The translations under genes were made by a program, and so were the position numbers. Below, one piece after another: positions 46,579 to 57,200 of a stretch of 64,000 bases of DNA; the first letter of the stretch is position 1; each line of letters starts with the position of its first letter. Source of the DNA: Parabacteroides chongii (lineage in GTDB: Bacteria; Bacteroidota; Bacteroidia; Bacteroidales; Tannerellaceae); NCBI RefSeq assembly GCF_029581355.1, contig NZ_CP120849.1:1582501-1646500 (forward strand), in the 5' to 3' direction. The notes under the pieces are model-generated. The model saw only the letters and a list, made by a program, of their open reading frames with translations. It had not been told where the DNA came from and searched no databases.

Positions 46579-47890
46579 GGGCAATACCGGAAACACGGCT
46601 GCGCCCGACAACAGGGAAAAACAGAAAAAGGAGCGTAAACCGCTGACCGAAGCACAGAGGCTGCAACGTCAGAAAATGATCGTGCTGCCCGTCATGGTGC
46701 TGGTGTTCATCGGGGTGATGTGGCTGATATTCGCCCCGTCCTCCGAGACGGAGCAGGAACCGGGAACGGGAGGTTACAACACCGAGATGCCGGATGCGGA
46801 CAAGGCAGACCGCCAGATAATCGGCGACAAACTGAAAGCCTACGAGCAGGCGGCGATGGAGGAACGGCTGGAGGAAAGGGACCATGCCGTGCGGCAGCTG
46901 GGCGACATGTTCGACCGTGAAACGGGAGATACAGGGGATGGCGGCGGCTTCGACCTCTCCACTCCCGAAGGAAAGGAAGACGGGTCTGCCACACAGACCA
47001 TCCGCTCTTCCGCAGCCGCCTACCGCAACCTGAATGCCACGCTCGGCAACTTCTATGAAGAACCCGCACGGAACGATGCGGAGATGGAGAAACTGATGGA
47101 GCGTATATCCCTGCTGGAGTCGGAACTGGAAAGTGAAAAGGAAAAAGCTTCCACAATGGACGAGCAGGTGGCACTGATGGAGAAGTCCTATGAACTGGCA
47201 GCGAAATACATGGGCGGACAGAACGGCACACAGACGGCAAAACCCTTCTCCGTTCAGAAAGCAGGGAAGAACAAAGCGGAACCCGTCAGGCAGGTGGAAC
47301 GTCAGGTGGTATCCTCGCTCGCACAACCTGCGGGCAATGCGGAGGTTGCCGCTACCTGCCCGCAGGAGCGTAACCGGGGCTTCAATACAGCGGTAGGCGG
47401 AACAGCCATATCGGACAAGAACACCTTGTCGGCTTGCGTCTATGGGGCGCAGAGCGTGACGGACGGGCAGGCGGTCAGGCTGCGGCTGCTGGAGCCGATG
47501 GCGATAGCGGATAAAATCATTCCCCGTAATGCGGTGGTGGTCGGCACCGCCAAGATACAGGGGGAACGGCTCGAAATCGGAATCAGTTCGCTGGAGTATG
47601 ACGGCAGCATCATCCCGATAGAGCTGGCAGTCTATGACACGGACGGACAGCCCGGCATCTTCATCCCGAACTCGCTGGAACTGAACGCTGTCAAAGAGGT
47701 CGCCGCCAATATGGGAAGCTCACTCGGCAGCAGCATCAACATCTCCACCAATGCCGGGGCGCAGCTTGCCTCTGATTTGGGCAAGGGGCTGATACAGGGC
47801 ACAAGCCAATACATATCCAAGAAGATGCGTACCGTGAAAGTACATCTGAAATCGGGGTACAGGGTCATGCTCTATCAGGAAGAAAATTAA
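46547..47890 (+). CDS. traM: TraM (VirB10-like)
   Basis: 447 residues: one membrane helix at about 44-65, a long coiled linker and a C-terminal VirB10/TrbI-like beta domain (about 290-447). It spans the envelope and forms the core complex with TraN. Its start overlaps the end of traL. Confidence 0.9.
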   Translation: MEQTKNETRIEGNTGNTAAPDNREKQKKERKPLTEAQRLQRQKMIVLPVMVLVFIGVMWLIFAPSSETEQEPGTGGYNTEMPDADKADRQIIGDKLKAYEQAAMEERLEERDHAVRQLGDMFDRETGDTGDGGGFDLSTPEGKEDGSATQTIRSSAAAYRNLNATLGNFYEEPARNDAEMEKLMERISLLESELESEKEKASTMDEQVALMEKSYELAAKYMGGQNGTQTAKPFSVQKAGKNKAEPVRQVERQVVSSLAQPAGNAEVAATCPQERNRGFNTAVGGTAISDKNTLSACVYGAQSVTDGQAVRLRLLEPMAIADKIIPRNAVVVGTAKIQGERLEIGISSLEYDGSIIPIELAVYDTDGQPGIFIPNSLELNAVKEVAANMGSSLGSSINISTNAGAQLASDLGKGLIQGTSQYISKKMRTVKVHLKSGYRVMLYQEEN

Positions 47891-47937
47891 GAAAACAACC
47901 AATCAAAAATTTTATTTACCACTAAATCCAAAGTAAT

Positions 47938-48942
47938 ATGAGAAAAGTAATCATGATGTTTGCCCTTGCTATGGGCATCGTAACTGTCCATGCGCAGGAG
48001 AACGTAACCGTTGCTGAAGAGAACAACGGAAGTAAGCAACAGACGGACGCACAGCCGGTATTGACCAAGGAGGTCTATCCGCAGAAGGAGGCGGACGGCG
48101 ACCTGTATCACGGTCTGACGAAGAAACTGACTTTTGACCGCATGATACCCCCTCACGGTCTGGAAGTGACCTACGACAAGACCGTGCATATCATCTTTCC
48201 GGCAGAGGTGCGCTATGTGGATTTGGGTTCTCCCGACCTGATAGCCGGAAAAGCGGACAGAGCGGAGAACGTGATCCGTGTGAAGGCTACCGTGAGAAAC
48301 TTCCCGAACGAGACCAACATGTCAGTAATCACGGAGGACGGAAGTTTCTACACGTTCAACGTGAAGTACGCCGCCGAACCGCTGCTGCTCAACGTGGAGA
48401 TGTGCGACTTCATCCACGACGGGGAATCGGTGAACCGTCCGAACAACGCGCAGGAAATCTACCTGAAGGAGCTGGGCAGCGAAAGCCCGATGCTGGTGCG
48501 CCTTATCATGAAGTCCATACACAAGCAGAACAAGCGTGAGGTGAAGCATATCGGCAGCAAGTGTTTCGGCATCCAGTACCTGCTGAAAGGCATCTACACG
48601 CACAACGGTCTTCTCTATTTCCACACGGAAATCAAGAACCAAAGCAACGTGCCTTTCGATGTGGACTACATCACGTGGAAAATCGTGGACAAGAAGGTGG
48701 CGAAGCGTACCGCCATGCAGGAGCAGATAATCCTGCCGCTCCGTGCGCAGAACTACGCCACCTGCGTGCCGGGCAAAAAAAGCGAGCGTACGGTCTTCAC
48801 GATGGCGAAGTTCACCATTCCCGATGACAAGTGCCTCGTGGTGGAACTGAACGAGAAGAACGGCGGTCGCCACCAGTCCTTCGTGATTGAGAACGAGGAT
48901 CTGGTGCGTGCCAACACGATTGACGAACTTCAAGTGCGCTGA
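47938..48942 (+). CDS. traN: TraN (VirB9-like)
   Basis: 334 residues: a signal peptide (MFALAMGIVTVHA), then DUF4138/VirB9-like beta domains. It is the outer part of the core complex. The ATG follows the recurring leader CCACTAAATCCAAAGTAAT, one of five in the window. 2 bp separate it from traO. Confidence 0.9.
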   Translation: MRKVIMMFALAMGIVTVHAQENVTVAEENNGSKQQTDAQPVLTKEVYPQKEADGDLYHGLTKKLTFDRMIPPHGLEVTYDKTVHIIFPAEVRYVDLGSPDLIAGKADRAENVIRVKATVRNFPNETNMSVITEDGSFYTFNVKYAAEPLLLNVEMCDFIHDGESVNRPNNAQEIYLKELGSESPMLVRLIMKSIHKQNKREVKHIGSKCFGIQYLLKGIYTHNGLLYFHTEIKNQSNVPFDVDYITWKIVDKKVAKRTAMQEQIILPLRAQNYATCVPGKKSERTVFTMAKFTIPDDKCLVVELNEKNGGRHQSFVIENEDLVRANTIDELQVR

Positions 48943-48944
48943 CC

Positions 48945-49520
48945 ATGAGAAAGTACATCGCAATCATCATCGCGTCGCTTGCCCTTTTCACGGGGCAGGC
49001 GCACGCCCAACGATGCCTGCCGAAAATGCAGGGTATCGAAGTCAGGGCGAACATGACGGACGGCTTCAAGCCCGGCGGCAATGACGGAGGGTACAGTTTC
49101 GGGGCGGCTTTATCCACCTATACGAAAAGAGGAAACAAGTGGGTGTTCGGCGGCGAATATCTCTTGAAGAACACCCCGTACAAGGACACCGCCATACCTG
49201 TGGCGCAGTTCACGGCAGAGGGCGGCTACTTCTTCAAACTGCTGACGGATGCCCGAAAAATCATTTTTGTCTATGGGGGTGTTTCGGCTCTCGCCGGATA
49301 TGAGTCGGTGAATTGGGGGAAGAAGATGCTGTATGACGGAGCCACACTGCACGACCGGGACGCTTTCATCTATGGCGGTGCGCTGACGCTTGATGTGGAG
49401 TTTTATGTGGCAGACCGTATCGCCCTGCTCGCCAATCTCAGGGAACGCCTGCTGTGGGGTGGCGACACGAAGAAGCTGCACTGCCAATGGGGTGTGGGCA
49501 TAAAGTTCATCATCAACTGA
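48945..49520 (+). CDS. traO: TraO, exported conjugation protein
   Basis: 191 residues: a signal peptide ending AHAQ, then a beta-rich domain resembling a small outer-membrane barrel, consistent with conserved TraO. Its precise role is not known. Confidence 0.8.
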   Translation: MRKYIAIIIASLALFTGQAHAQRCLPKMQGIEVRANMTDGFKPGGNDGGYSFGAALSTYTKRGNKWVFGGEYLLKNTPYKDTAIPVAQFTAEGGYFFKLLTDARKIIFVYGGVSALAGYESVNWGKKMLYDGATLHDRDAFIYGGALTLDVEFYVADRIALLANLRERLLWGGDTKKLHCQWGVGIKFIIN

Positions 49521-49529
49521 AAGGCGTGT

Positions 49530-50420
49530 ATGGAACGGACGGACATTGAAAACATGAAGCGGATACCCCTTGCGGACTTCCTCGCACGGTTGGGGCATGA
49601 GCCTGTCCGAAGAAGCGGAAACGAGCTGTGGTATCGTGCGCCGTACCGCAACGAGCGAACAGCCTCGTTCCGTGTGAACGTGGCGAAACAGCTCTGGTAC
49701 GACTTCGGCTTGGGCAAGGGCGGCGACATATTCACGCTTGCCGGGGAGTTTGTCCGAAGCGGTGATTTCATGGTGCAGGCGAGGTTCATATCGGAAGCCG
49801 CCCATATGCCGCTAACGGCATTGCCGGCTTTTGAACCGAAGCCCCCGGAGCCGGTCTTTGAGGAAGTGGAAGCCGCCCGGCTTCTCCTCTCTCCGCTGAC
49901 GGAATATCTGAAAGAGAGGGGTATCCCTTACGTTGTCGCATCGCGTCACTGCTGCCGCCTGAACTATGGTGTGCACGGGAAAAGGTATTTTGCAGTCGGT
50001 TTCCCCAATGTGGCGGGCGGTTATGAAATCCGCAGCCGCCATTTCAAGGGTTGCGTGCCGCCGAAGGATGTGTCGCTGATAAGGACGGAAACCACCGGCA
50101 CTGACGCCTGCTGCGTGTACGAGGGATTTATGGACTTCCTTTCCGCTGTCACGCTCGGCATAGGCGAAAGGTGCGACCACCTTGTACTGAACTCGGTCGC
50201 CAACGTGAAGAAGGCGCTGAGGTATCTGGACGGTTACGGGCGCATCGGCTGTTTCCTTGACCGTGACGATGCGGGACGAAGGACGCTTGAAGCCCTGAAA
50301 GAACGGTATGGCGGGCGTGTCGCAGACCGCTCCGCCCTCTATGACGGTTGCAAGGACTTGAACGAGCACCTGCAACGGACAACGAAAAAACAGAATATCA
50401 ACCATCTAAAAATCAAATGA
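49530..50420 (+). CDS. traP: TraP, DNA primase (CHC2-like and Toprim)
   Basis: 296 residues. N-terminal primase zinc-finger-like part (WYRAPYRNERTASFRVN, WYDFGLGKGGD), then Toprim motifs CCVYEGFMDFLSA and GCFLDRDDAGRR. It is a paralogue of the IME primase at 14260-15226 and would prime second-strand synthesis in the recipient. Its stop overlaps the traQ start (ATGA). Confidence 0.85.
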   Translation: MERTDIENMKRIPLADFLARLGHEPVRRSGNELWYRAPYRNERTASFRVNVAKQLWYDFGLGKGGDIFTLAGEFVRSGDFMVQARFISEAAHMPLTALPAFEPKPPEPVFEEVEAARLLLSPLTEYLKERGIPYVVASRHCCRLNYGVHGKRYFAVGFPNVAGGYEIRSRHFKGCVPPKDVSLIRTETTGTDACCVYEGFMDFLSAVTLGIGERCDHLVLNSVANVKKALRYLDGYGRIGCFLDRDDAGRRTLEALKERYGGRVADRSALYDGCKDLNEHLQRTTKKQNINHLKIK

Positions 50421-50920
50421 CAATGAATATACCGAACAACAAGAGAACATCATTTTTCAAGGCGTTGGCACTTTGCCTGTTCGCCGCCATGTCATTCACA
50501 TCCGTATCGTGCGACGATGACATGGACATCCAGCAATCCTATCCCTTCACGGTGGAAACGATGCCGGTACCCAACAAGGTTACGAAGGGTCAAACGGTGG
50601 AAATCCGCTGTGAGCTGAAAAAGACGGGCGATTTTGCGAACACGCTATATACCATCCGCTATTTCCAGTTCGAGGGGGAAGGCTCCCTGAAAATGGATAA
50701 CGGCATCACGTTCCTTCCCAACGACCGTTACCTGCTCGAAAACGAAAAGTTCCGCCTGTATTACACGGCAGCGGGCGATGAAGCGCATAATTTCATCGTG
50801 GTGGTGGAAGATAATTTCGGAAATTCCTTTGAGTTGGAATTTGATTTTAACAACCGGAATGCGGAAGGGGAAAGCCAGACCGTCACGTATGCCGGCAACT
50901 TCAAACCTATGCCAAGATGA
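50417..50920 (+). CDS. traQ: TraQ, DUF3872 lipoprotein
   Basis: 167 residues from the ATGA overlap at 50417; the ATG at 50423 is an equally good start. The lipobox is FTSVSCDDD, and a beta-sandwich DUF3872 domain follows. It is conserved at this place in tra operons. It overlaps the lysozyme gene by 4 nt. Confidence 0.85.
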   Translation: MTMNIPNNKRTSFFKALALCLFAAMSFTSVSCDDDMDIQQSYPFTVETMPVPNKVTKGQTVEIRCELKKTGDFANTLYTIRYFQFEGEGSLKMDNGITFLPNDRYLLENEKFRLYYTAAGDEAHNFIVVVEDNFGNSFELEFDFNNRNAEGESQTVTYAGNFKPMPR

Positions 50921-51444
50921 TGCGTGTGTTCATGGCTATCCTCTGTTCGTTTTGGGCGGTTTGCTCCGTGTCTGCACAGAGCAACCGCCAAGAGGGAACG
51001 GACAGGCAGGCGGCTATCTACCGTCTGCCGCTTATGGAACGGGCGTTTCTGTGTACCCGCCACTTTGAAGGCTGGCATGACCAAAGCTGCTATCCCTATG
51101 TGGGTTGGGGACACCGTTTACAAAAAGGTGAAAGCTATTCGGCACGCACGATGACGAAACGGCAGGCAGACGCACTGTTAAGGAAAGACTTGCGGAAGTT
51201 CATCGGCATATTCCGAAATTTTGGACGTGACAGCGTGCTGCTTGGCACGCTGGCTTTCAATGTCGGTCCGGCGAAGCTCTTGGGGAACGGGCGATACCCC
51301 AAAAGCCAGCTGATAAAAAAGCTGGAGGCTGGTGACAGGGACATTTACCATGAGTATGTTGCTTTCTGTCATTATAATGGTAAACGGCACGCCATGCTGC
51401 TTAAACGGAGAAAGGCGGAGTTTGCGTTGCTGTATGTTCCATAA
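50917..51444 (+). CDS. Exported GH24-like lysozyme
   Basis: 175 residues: a signal peptide ending VSAQ, then a phage-lysozyme-like domain with catalytic E in HFEGWHD (about 50) and the YVGWGHRLQKG block. It would open peptidoglycan locally for the mating channel. It is the last gene of the tra operon and is followed by a strong terminator. Confidence 0.85.
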   Translation: MMRVFMAILCSFWAVCSVSAQSNRQEGTDRQAAIYRLPLMERAFLCTRHFEGWHDQSCYPYVGWGHRLQKGESYSARTMTKRQADALLRKDLRKFIGIFRNFGRDSVLLGTLAFNVGPAKLLGNGRYPKSQLIKKLEAGDRDIYHEYVAFCHYNGKRHAMLLKRRKAEFALLYVP

Positions 51445-51478
51445 ATATCAGTATATGTCAGACATCTGACCAAAAAAA

Positions 51479-51511
51479 ATCCGATGAAGTTGATGGCTTC
51501 ATCGGATTTTT
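51479..51511 (+). terminator. Terminator of the tra operon
   Basis: A perfect 11-bp stem (51479-51489 with 51497-51507), A-tract before and T-tract after, lies 35 bp past the lysozyme stop. The T-tract on both strands could also stop leftward RNA. Confidence 0.85.
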
Positions 51512-51714
51512 CTCCTTGTAAAAATACCGTTCCTGCAAGATTGTTTTTTCGCATAATATAAGAATGAACTCCTGACATTACAGCATTCACGCTAACAAGC
51601 AAATCTTTTTGAGATTTTTGTTATCTATTGCATAAACGCGTTGTCAGTTTTCGGTAAGAAGCCGATAGTGTGTTTTTTAATTTTACTTTTAATTTCAATA
51701 TTTAACATCTAATA

Positions 51715-52905
51715 CTATTTTTTCTTTATAGCATACTTACGTGATAAGAGCGAACCTACAGCACAAATTACAAATAGAATTCCAGTAGAATAACAAGTGT
51801 TTCCTATTCCTGTTAAAGGTGAAACTAAACCGCCTAATGCAAAAGAAACAGCTCCAAGTAATGCAGAGGCACTACCTGAATGTTGGCGACCAAATTCCAT
51901 AGATAATGCTGTTGAACAAGTGAAGCATAGGCCTAAAGACAACAGAATGCCTATAAGTAGAAGTTCATATACCCAAAAATTACATCCGTAGATTAGAGCA
52001 ATTGCTTCTGAAACTGCAAATAACAACAATCCATAACAACCCCACATCGTTCCTTTCTCTATTTGCTTGAATTTTGCACCAACAGATGCTGACACAACAA
52101 TTGCAACTGCATTCATTCCAAAACAGAGACTGAATTGTTCAGGGGTGAAACCGAAATATTGCTGCATTATAAAAGGGGCTGAGGCTATATTAGTAAAGAT
52201 TGCAGCTTGGGCAAACCCAAGCTGCAACATATAGCCCATGTAAGAACGATTCTTCAGTAAAGGTTTATAGTCAGAAATAGTATGAAGGAAAGTAGACTGA
52301 AGACGCCTTTCCACGGGCAATGATTCTCGGAAAAAACATACAGCGATTAATAGAACTACACCTATGCCAAGCAATACAGCAAATATGCCTTCCCAACCCG
52401 TTGTCTTCACCATCATACCACCAATAACAGGTGCCAGTACAGGTGCAAAACCGTTAATAGAACCCACAACAGCCAGCATCTTCGCCAGTTGATGCCCATC
52501 GTAGAGATCGGTAGCGATTGAACGTGCAATGACAATGCTTCCCGAAGCCGCCATACCCTGAAACAATCTGAATAATACGAATAAGCAAATTGTATCGGAA
52601 TACAAACAGAATAAGGTAGATAGAATATAAAATAGTATCGTACCTACTAATAAAGGTTTACGCCCATAACGATCACTTAACGGACCGAATGCCAGTTGTC
52701 CTAATCCTAATCCGACCATACAACATGTCAAACTGAGCTGTACCATGGAGGCTGACGTATCAAATGATTCCATCATGGCAGGCAGAGCAGACAAATACAT
52801 ATCTGTTACAAAGGGGCCAAAAGCTGTTAGCATTCCTGATAAAAACGTAACAAATAAGGTGTACTTAAAATTCCGCACACCTATGCTATGATTTACCAGA
52901 TTCAT
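51715..52905 (-). CDS. Bcr/CflA-type MFS multidrug transporter
   Basis: 396 residues with 12 predicted membrane helices. MFS motif A is FGPLSDRYGRKPLL in loop 2-3. The MYLSALPAM start of the Bcr/CflA drug:proton antiporters is visible near residue 36. It would move drugs to the periplasm, possibly feeding the RND pump. Its start overlaps the outer-membrane factor gene by 4 nt, so it is the last gene of a four-gene operon. No substrate can be assigned. Confidence 0.9.
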   Translation of the reverse strand: MNLVNHSIGVRNFKYTLFVTFLSGMLTAFGPFVTDMYLSALPAMMESFDTSASMVQLSLTCCMVGLGLGQLAFGPLSDRYGRKPLLVGTILFYILSTLFCLYSDTICLFVLFRLFQGMAASGSIVIARSIATDLYDGHQLAKMLAVVGSINGFAPVLAPVIGGMMVKTTGWEGIFAVLLGIGVVLLIAVCFFRESLPVERRLQSTFLHTISDYKPLLKNRSYMGYMLQLGFAQAAIFTNIASAPFIMQQYFGFTPEQFSLCFGMNAVAIVVSASVGAKFKQIEKGTMWGCYGLLLFAVSEAIALIYGCNFWVYELLLIGILLSLGLCFTCSTALSMEFGRQHSGSASALLGAVSFALGGLVSPLTGIGNTCYSTGILFVICAVGSLLSRKYAIKKK

Positions 52906-54272
52906 AAAGTACCTCCTCCTAAGGCATGATAAAGAGTTATGACAGATTGTAACTGAGTAAACTTATCCGTAGCCATGCTTAAACGGGCAGTCAACAGAGA
53001 CTGCCGGGCAGTCAGCAATTCCAGATAAGTAGCATTTCCTGTCTGATACAACGATTCGGATGTCTGCACAGAACGCTCCAGTTCCTTGCATTGCTGACTA
53101 TGGAATTTCCACATACGACCGGCTGACTCTACCGCATAGAGCGCATTGTTCACTTCCTCTCCTGCATCCAATAAAGTTTGCTTATAAGACAATAAAGCTA
53201 TCTGTTCTTCTGATTTGGAAACCCGTAAGTTAGAAACTAACTTACCCCGGTTGAAAAGAGGCTGGGTTAAACTACCCAATGCTGATAGAATCCAGCCACT
53301 CGGATTTGCGATAACCTGTCCCAACGAATTGGTCCACCCGGCTTCACCACTCAATGTCAGATTGGGATAAAATGCCGATCGTGCCTGATTGGTATTGTAA
53401 TAAGCACTGGCTAAAACCATTTCAGCCTGTACTACATCAGGACGTTTCGAAAGCAGCCGCAAGGGAATACCTATATTATAATGTTGCGGAAACTCTTGGG
53501 CTGACAAACTTGAACGCTTGATGGTTTGGGATGTCTTTCCCAAAAGCGTACATAGGCTGTTTTCTGCCTCTCGCTGCTGACGCAACAAATCATTATGGGT
53601 AGCTTCCAATTCATATAAACTGGCACGAGCTTGTGTTACGGCATTTTCCGTTTCCTCACCTATTTTCCATTTCGCTTCCATCAGTCTCACTTGTTCTTTC
53701 CAAACTTCTAAAGTCTTCTGACTTAAAGTTATTTGCTCATCCAATAGTAATAAAGTGTAATACCCATTGGCTATGTTAGCTATCAACTCAGAACGAACTG
53801 CCTGCTGGTAAGCTTGCTGTTGCAGCAAAGAGGTATGGCTGCCCTTCTTGGCATTTCTCAGATTTCCAAACAAATCAATTTCCCAACTTGCCTGAACTGG
53901 CAATTCATACGATTTTACAGTTTTTCCTCCATCAGTGCTGGTCAGTGTCCCTTGAGGAGATAAGGACAATGACGGAAGAAATGCAAGACGAGCCGACATA
54001 AGCTGTGCTTTGGCCTGTTCCGTGCGAAGCATAGCTATTTGTATGTCTGTATTGTGTTGTAAACCATATTCTATCCACAACTGCAACTGCTCATCCTGAA
54101 ATAAATCTTGCCAGGATATATCACCCAACGTAACTGAATCATTGGATGTTATTTCTATTGAGTCACGATAAAGGCTGTCAACAGGCAATCCTTCCGGACG
54201 TTTATAATTCTGATAAATGTGACAACTGCTCAATAGAGTCACACATGCCAAACAATATCCTATTCTTTTCAT
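52902..54272 (-). CDS. Outer-membrane efflux lipoprotein (TolC/NodT family)
   Basis: 456 residues. The lipobox is LLSSCHIY (Cys 17). Two OEP repeats rich in coiled coil follow (RTEQAKAQLMSARLAFLPSLS and RPDVVQAEMVLASAYYNTNQ). It forms the exit duct of the pump. The overlap with the RND gene is 4 nt. Confidence 0.9.
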   Translation of the reverse strand: MKRIGYCLACVTLLSSCHIYQNYKRPEGLPVDSLYRDSIEITSNDSVTLGDISWQDLFQDEQLQLWIEYGLQHNTDIQIAMLRTEQAKAQLMSARLAFLPSLSLSPQGTLTSTDGGKTVKSYELPVQASWEIDLFGNLRNAKKGSHTSLLQQQAYQQAVRSELIANIANGYYTLLLLDEQITLSQKTLEVWKEQVRLMEAKWKIGEETENAVTQARASLYELEATHNDLLRQQREAENSLCTLLGKTSQTIKRSSLSAQEFPQHYNIGIPLRLLSKRPDVVQAEMVLASAYYNTNQARSAFYPNLTLSGEAGWTNSLGQVIANPSGWILSALGSLTQPLFNRGKLVSNLRVSKSEEQIALLSYKQTLLDAGEEVNNALYAVESAGRMWKFHSQQCKELERSVQTSESLYQTGNATYLELLTARQSLLTARLSMATDKFTQLQSVITLYHALGGGTL

Positions 54273-57200
54273 AAAATTCTATCTTCTTTTCGTTTACCCA
54301 TTACCCGCTCTTCCAAATACTGAAATGTGATGAAAAATACAGGCGTAACAAATAATAAAGCGATGGTGCCTATCAGCATTCCACCAACTGTTCCTACACC
54401 TAATGACGTGTTTCCATTGGCACCAACTCCAGATGCAAACATCAGTGGAAGCAGACCGAATATCATGGTAAGCGCTGTCATCAGAATGGGTCGGAGGCGC
54501 ACTCCTGCAGCTGATACCGCAGCTTGTGTAAGTGACATGCCTTCTTTTCTTCGTTCGGATGCATATTCTGTCAGAAGAATGGCTGTTTTAGAAAGCAATC
54601 CAATCAGCATAATCAAACCGGTTTGTAGGTAGATATTATTTTCGACACCCCATAATCGGGCAAATAGGAAACTTCCCATCAAGCCAAATGGTACTGAAAG
54701 AATTACAGCCATCGGGATAAAAAGACTCTCATAAAGAGCACAAAGAATCAAATAAATGAACAATATACAGACTCCATAGATAATAACGGTGTCATGCGAA
54801 TCACTCATCTGTTTTTCTTCGCGTGTCATACCCGAAAACTCATAGCCGTAGCCTGTAGGCAAGGTTTGAGCCGCCACTTCATTAACAGCCCGGATTACAT
54901 CACCCGAACTGTAACCGGTTGCAGGCATTCCTTGTATATTGATGGAAGAAAACATGTTGAAACGTGTCAGTGATTCAGAACCGTAAGTTTTTGTCAATGT
55001 AACAAACTGGCTGACCGGTGCCATGCCCCCTGAAGTCTTGACATAAATATTATCCAAAGACTGGATACTATTCCGGCTGTCTGAAGGAGCCTGCAAGATA
55101 ACTCTATACAATTTGGTAAAACGGTTGAAGTTGGAGGCATACACGCTTCCCATATAGCCAGACAATACAGACAGTACTTCTTCGGTAGTTGTACCGGCAC
55201 GTTGACACTGCGCCTCGTCTACATCCACTCGGTACTGGGGGAAATCAGCACTGAAGGAAGTGTAGGCCATTTGCACTTCAGGACGCTGGTTCAAGACTTC
55301 TAAAAATCGATTGGCCACTTCACTTAAAGCCTCAATACCTTTTCCGGAACGGTCTTGCAGATATAATTCAAAACTGTTTCCTGTACCATATCCGGAAATC
55401 ATAGGCGGAGAAAATATAAAAATCTTCGCATTCTTTACGTGAGCTGTACGGCGATAGATTTCGGCAGAAATGGCATCCACACTCCCTGCTTCCGTCTTCC
55501 GCTCATCCCAATGTTTTAATTTTATAATGAACATGCCATGAGAGGCTCCACTGCCTGAACCCATACCAAAACCTGCCACTTTATTGAAGCTGTCGATGTG
55601 AGGTATTTCTTTCAATTCTTCTTCTATTTCATTCATAATGCTCAGTGTTTCCGAAAGTGAACTGCCAGCCGGAGCATCCATGCTAATGAAAATAGAACCT
55701 GTATCTTCAGATGGAACCAGACCGGTTTTAGTGGTTCCCATCAAATAAACCAGCAAAAGTACTGAAGCAACCAAAACTCCCCATGCCTGCCATTTACGTT
55801 TAATGAAATATTTAGCTCCAATTTTATATTTTAATACGATGCGACGGAAGGCACTGTCAAAAGCCAGCCGGAAACGAGTGGAAAACTCTGGTTTACGTCC
55901 TTCTATAAGCATTTCATTGGGTCGTAGGATTAAGGCGCAAAGGGCAGGGGAAAGGGTCAGGGCATTGACGGCGGAAATACCCACTGCAACAGCCATCGTG
56001 ATACCAAATTGGGTATAAAATATTCCCGAAGTACCGCCCATAAATGAGACAGGGACAAACACAGCCATAAATACCAGGGTGGAGGTAACAATAGCCGATG
56101 AAATACCTCCCATAGCATTGACAGTGGCCTGATAAGGTGAACGGTATCCTTCGTCAAAGCGAACCTGAACCGCTTCCACTACAATGATAGCATCATCCAC
56201 AATGGTACCAATAGCCAACACCAAGGCGAAGAGAGTCAGCAAGTTAATACTGAAACCAGCCACATACAATACAGCAAATGTACCAATCAATGATACAAAA
56301 ATGCTGATGGTAGGAATCAGGGTGGAACGAGGGTTCTGCAAGAATATATACACCACCAACACTACCAAAATAATGGCCTCAATCAGCGTTTTGATAACTT
56401 CATGAATAGAAGCATCCAAAAAGTTTTTAGTACTCATGAGTTCCACAACTTCCACATCTTCAGGCAGTGATTCTTTCAACTCCTCCAAGTAACGGTCAAT
56501 TTCTGTAATGATCTCATTGGCGTTGGTTCCTGCCATCTGATTAATCATACAGGTACTTCCCGGACACCCATTGACTGTTCCCGAATAGGAGTAACTTTGC
56601 GCACCCAGCTCTACAGTAGCTATATCCTTCAATTTCAGTACCCGCCCGTCTGCATAAGCTTTTATGACAATTTCTTCAAACTCCTTTTCCGTTTCCAGGC
56701 GTCCCCGGTATTTTAATGTATATTGGTAGACATTTTGGGAATCTTCACCAATAGCTCCTGCGGCAGCCTCTATGTTTTGACTGGCTAAAGCCGATTCAAC
56801 ATCACTGGGAACCAACTCATATCTGGCCATTATATCGGGTTTTAACCAAATACGCATGGCATAAGCTCCTCCCATTACATTTACTTCACCTACACCCGAA
56901 ATGCGTTGAATCTGTGGCTTTACGTTTATGTTCAGATAGTTTGTCAGAAAATTTTCATCATACGTCCCTTTCGGACTGTATAAGCCAAATATTTTCAACA
57001 TACTACTTTGCCGCTTCATGGTGGTTACTCCTACTTTGGTAACTTCAGCCGGTAGTAGTGAAGTAGCTGATGATACTTTATTTTGTACGTTGACAGCAGC
57101 CATGTCAGGGTCAGTTCCCTGCTTAAAATAAACTGTTATTTCCGCACTGCCCGTATTGCTGGCTGTAGAAGTCATGTAGGTCATATTTTCGACTCCATTT

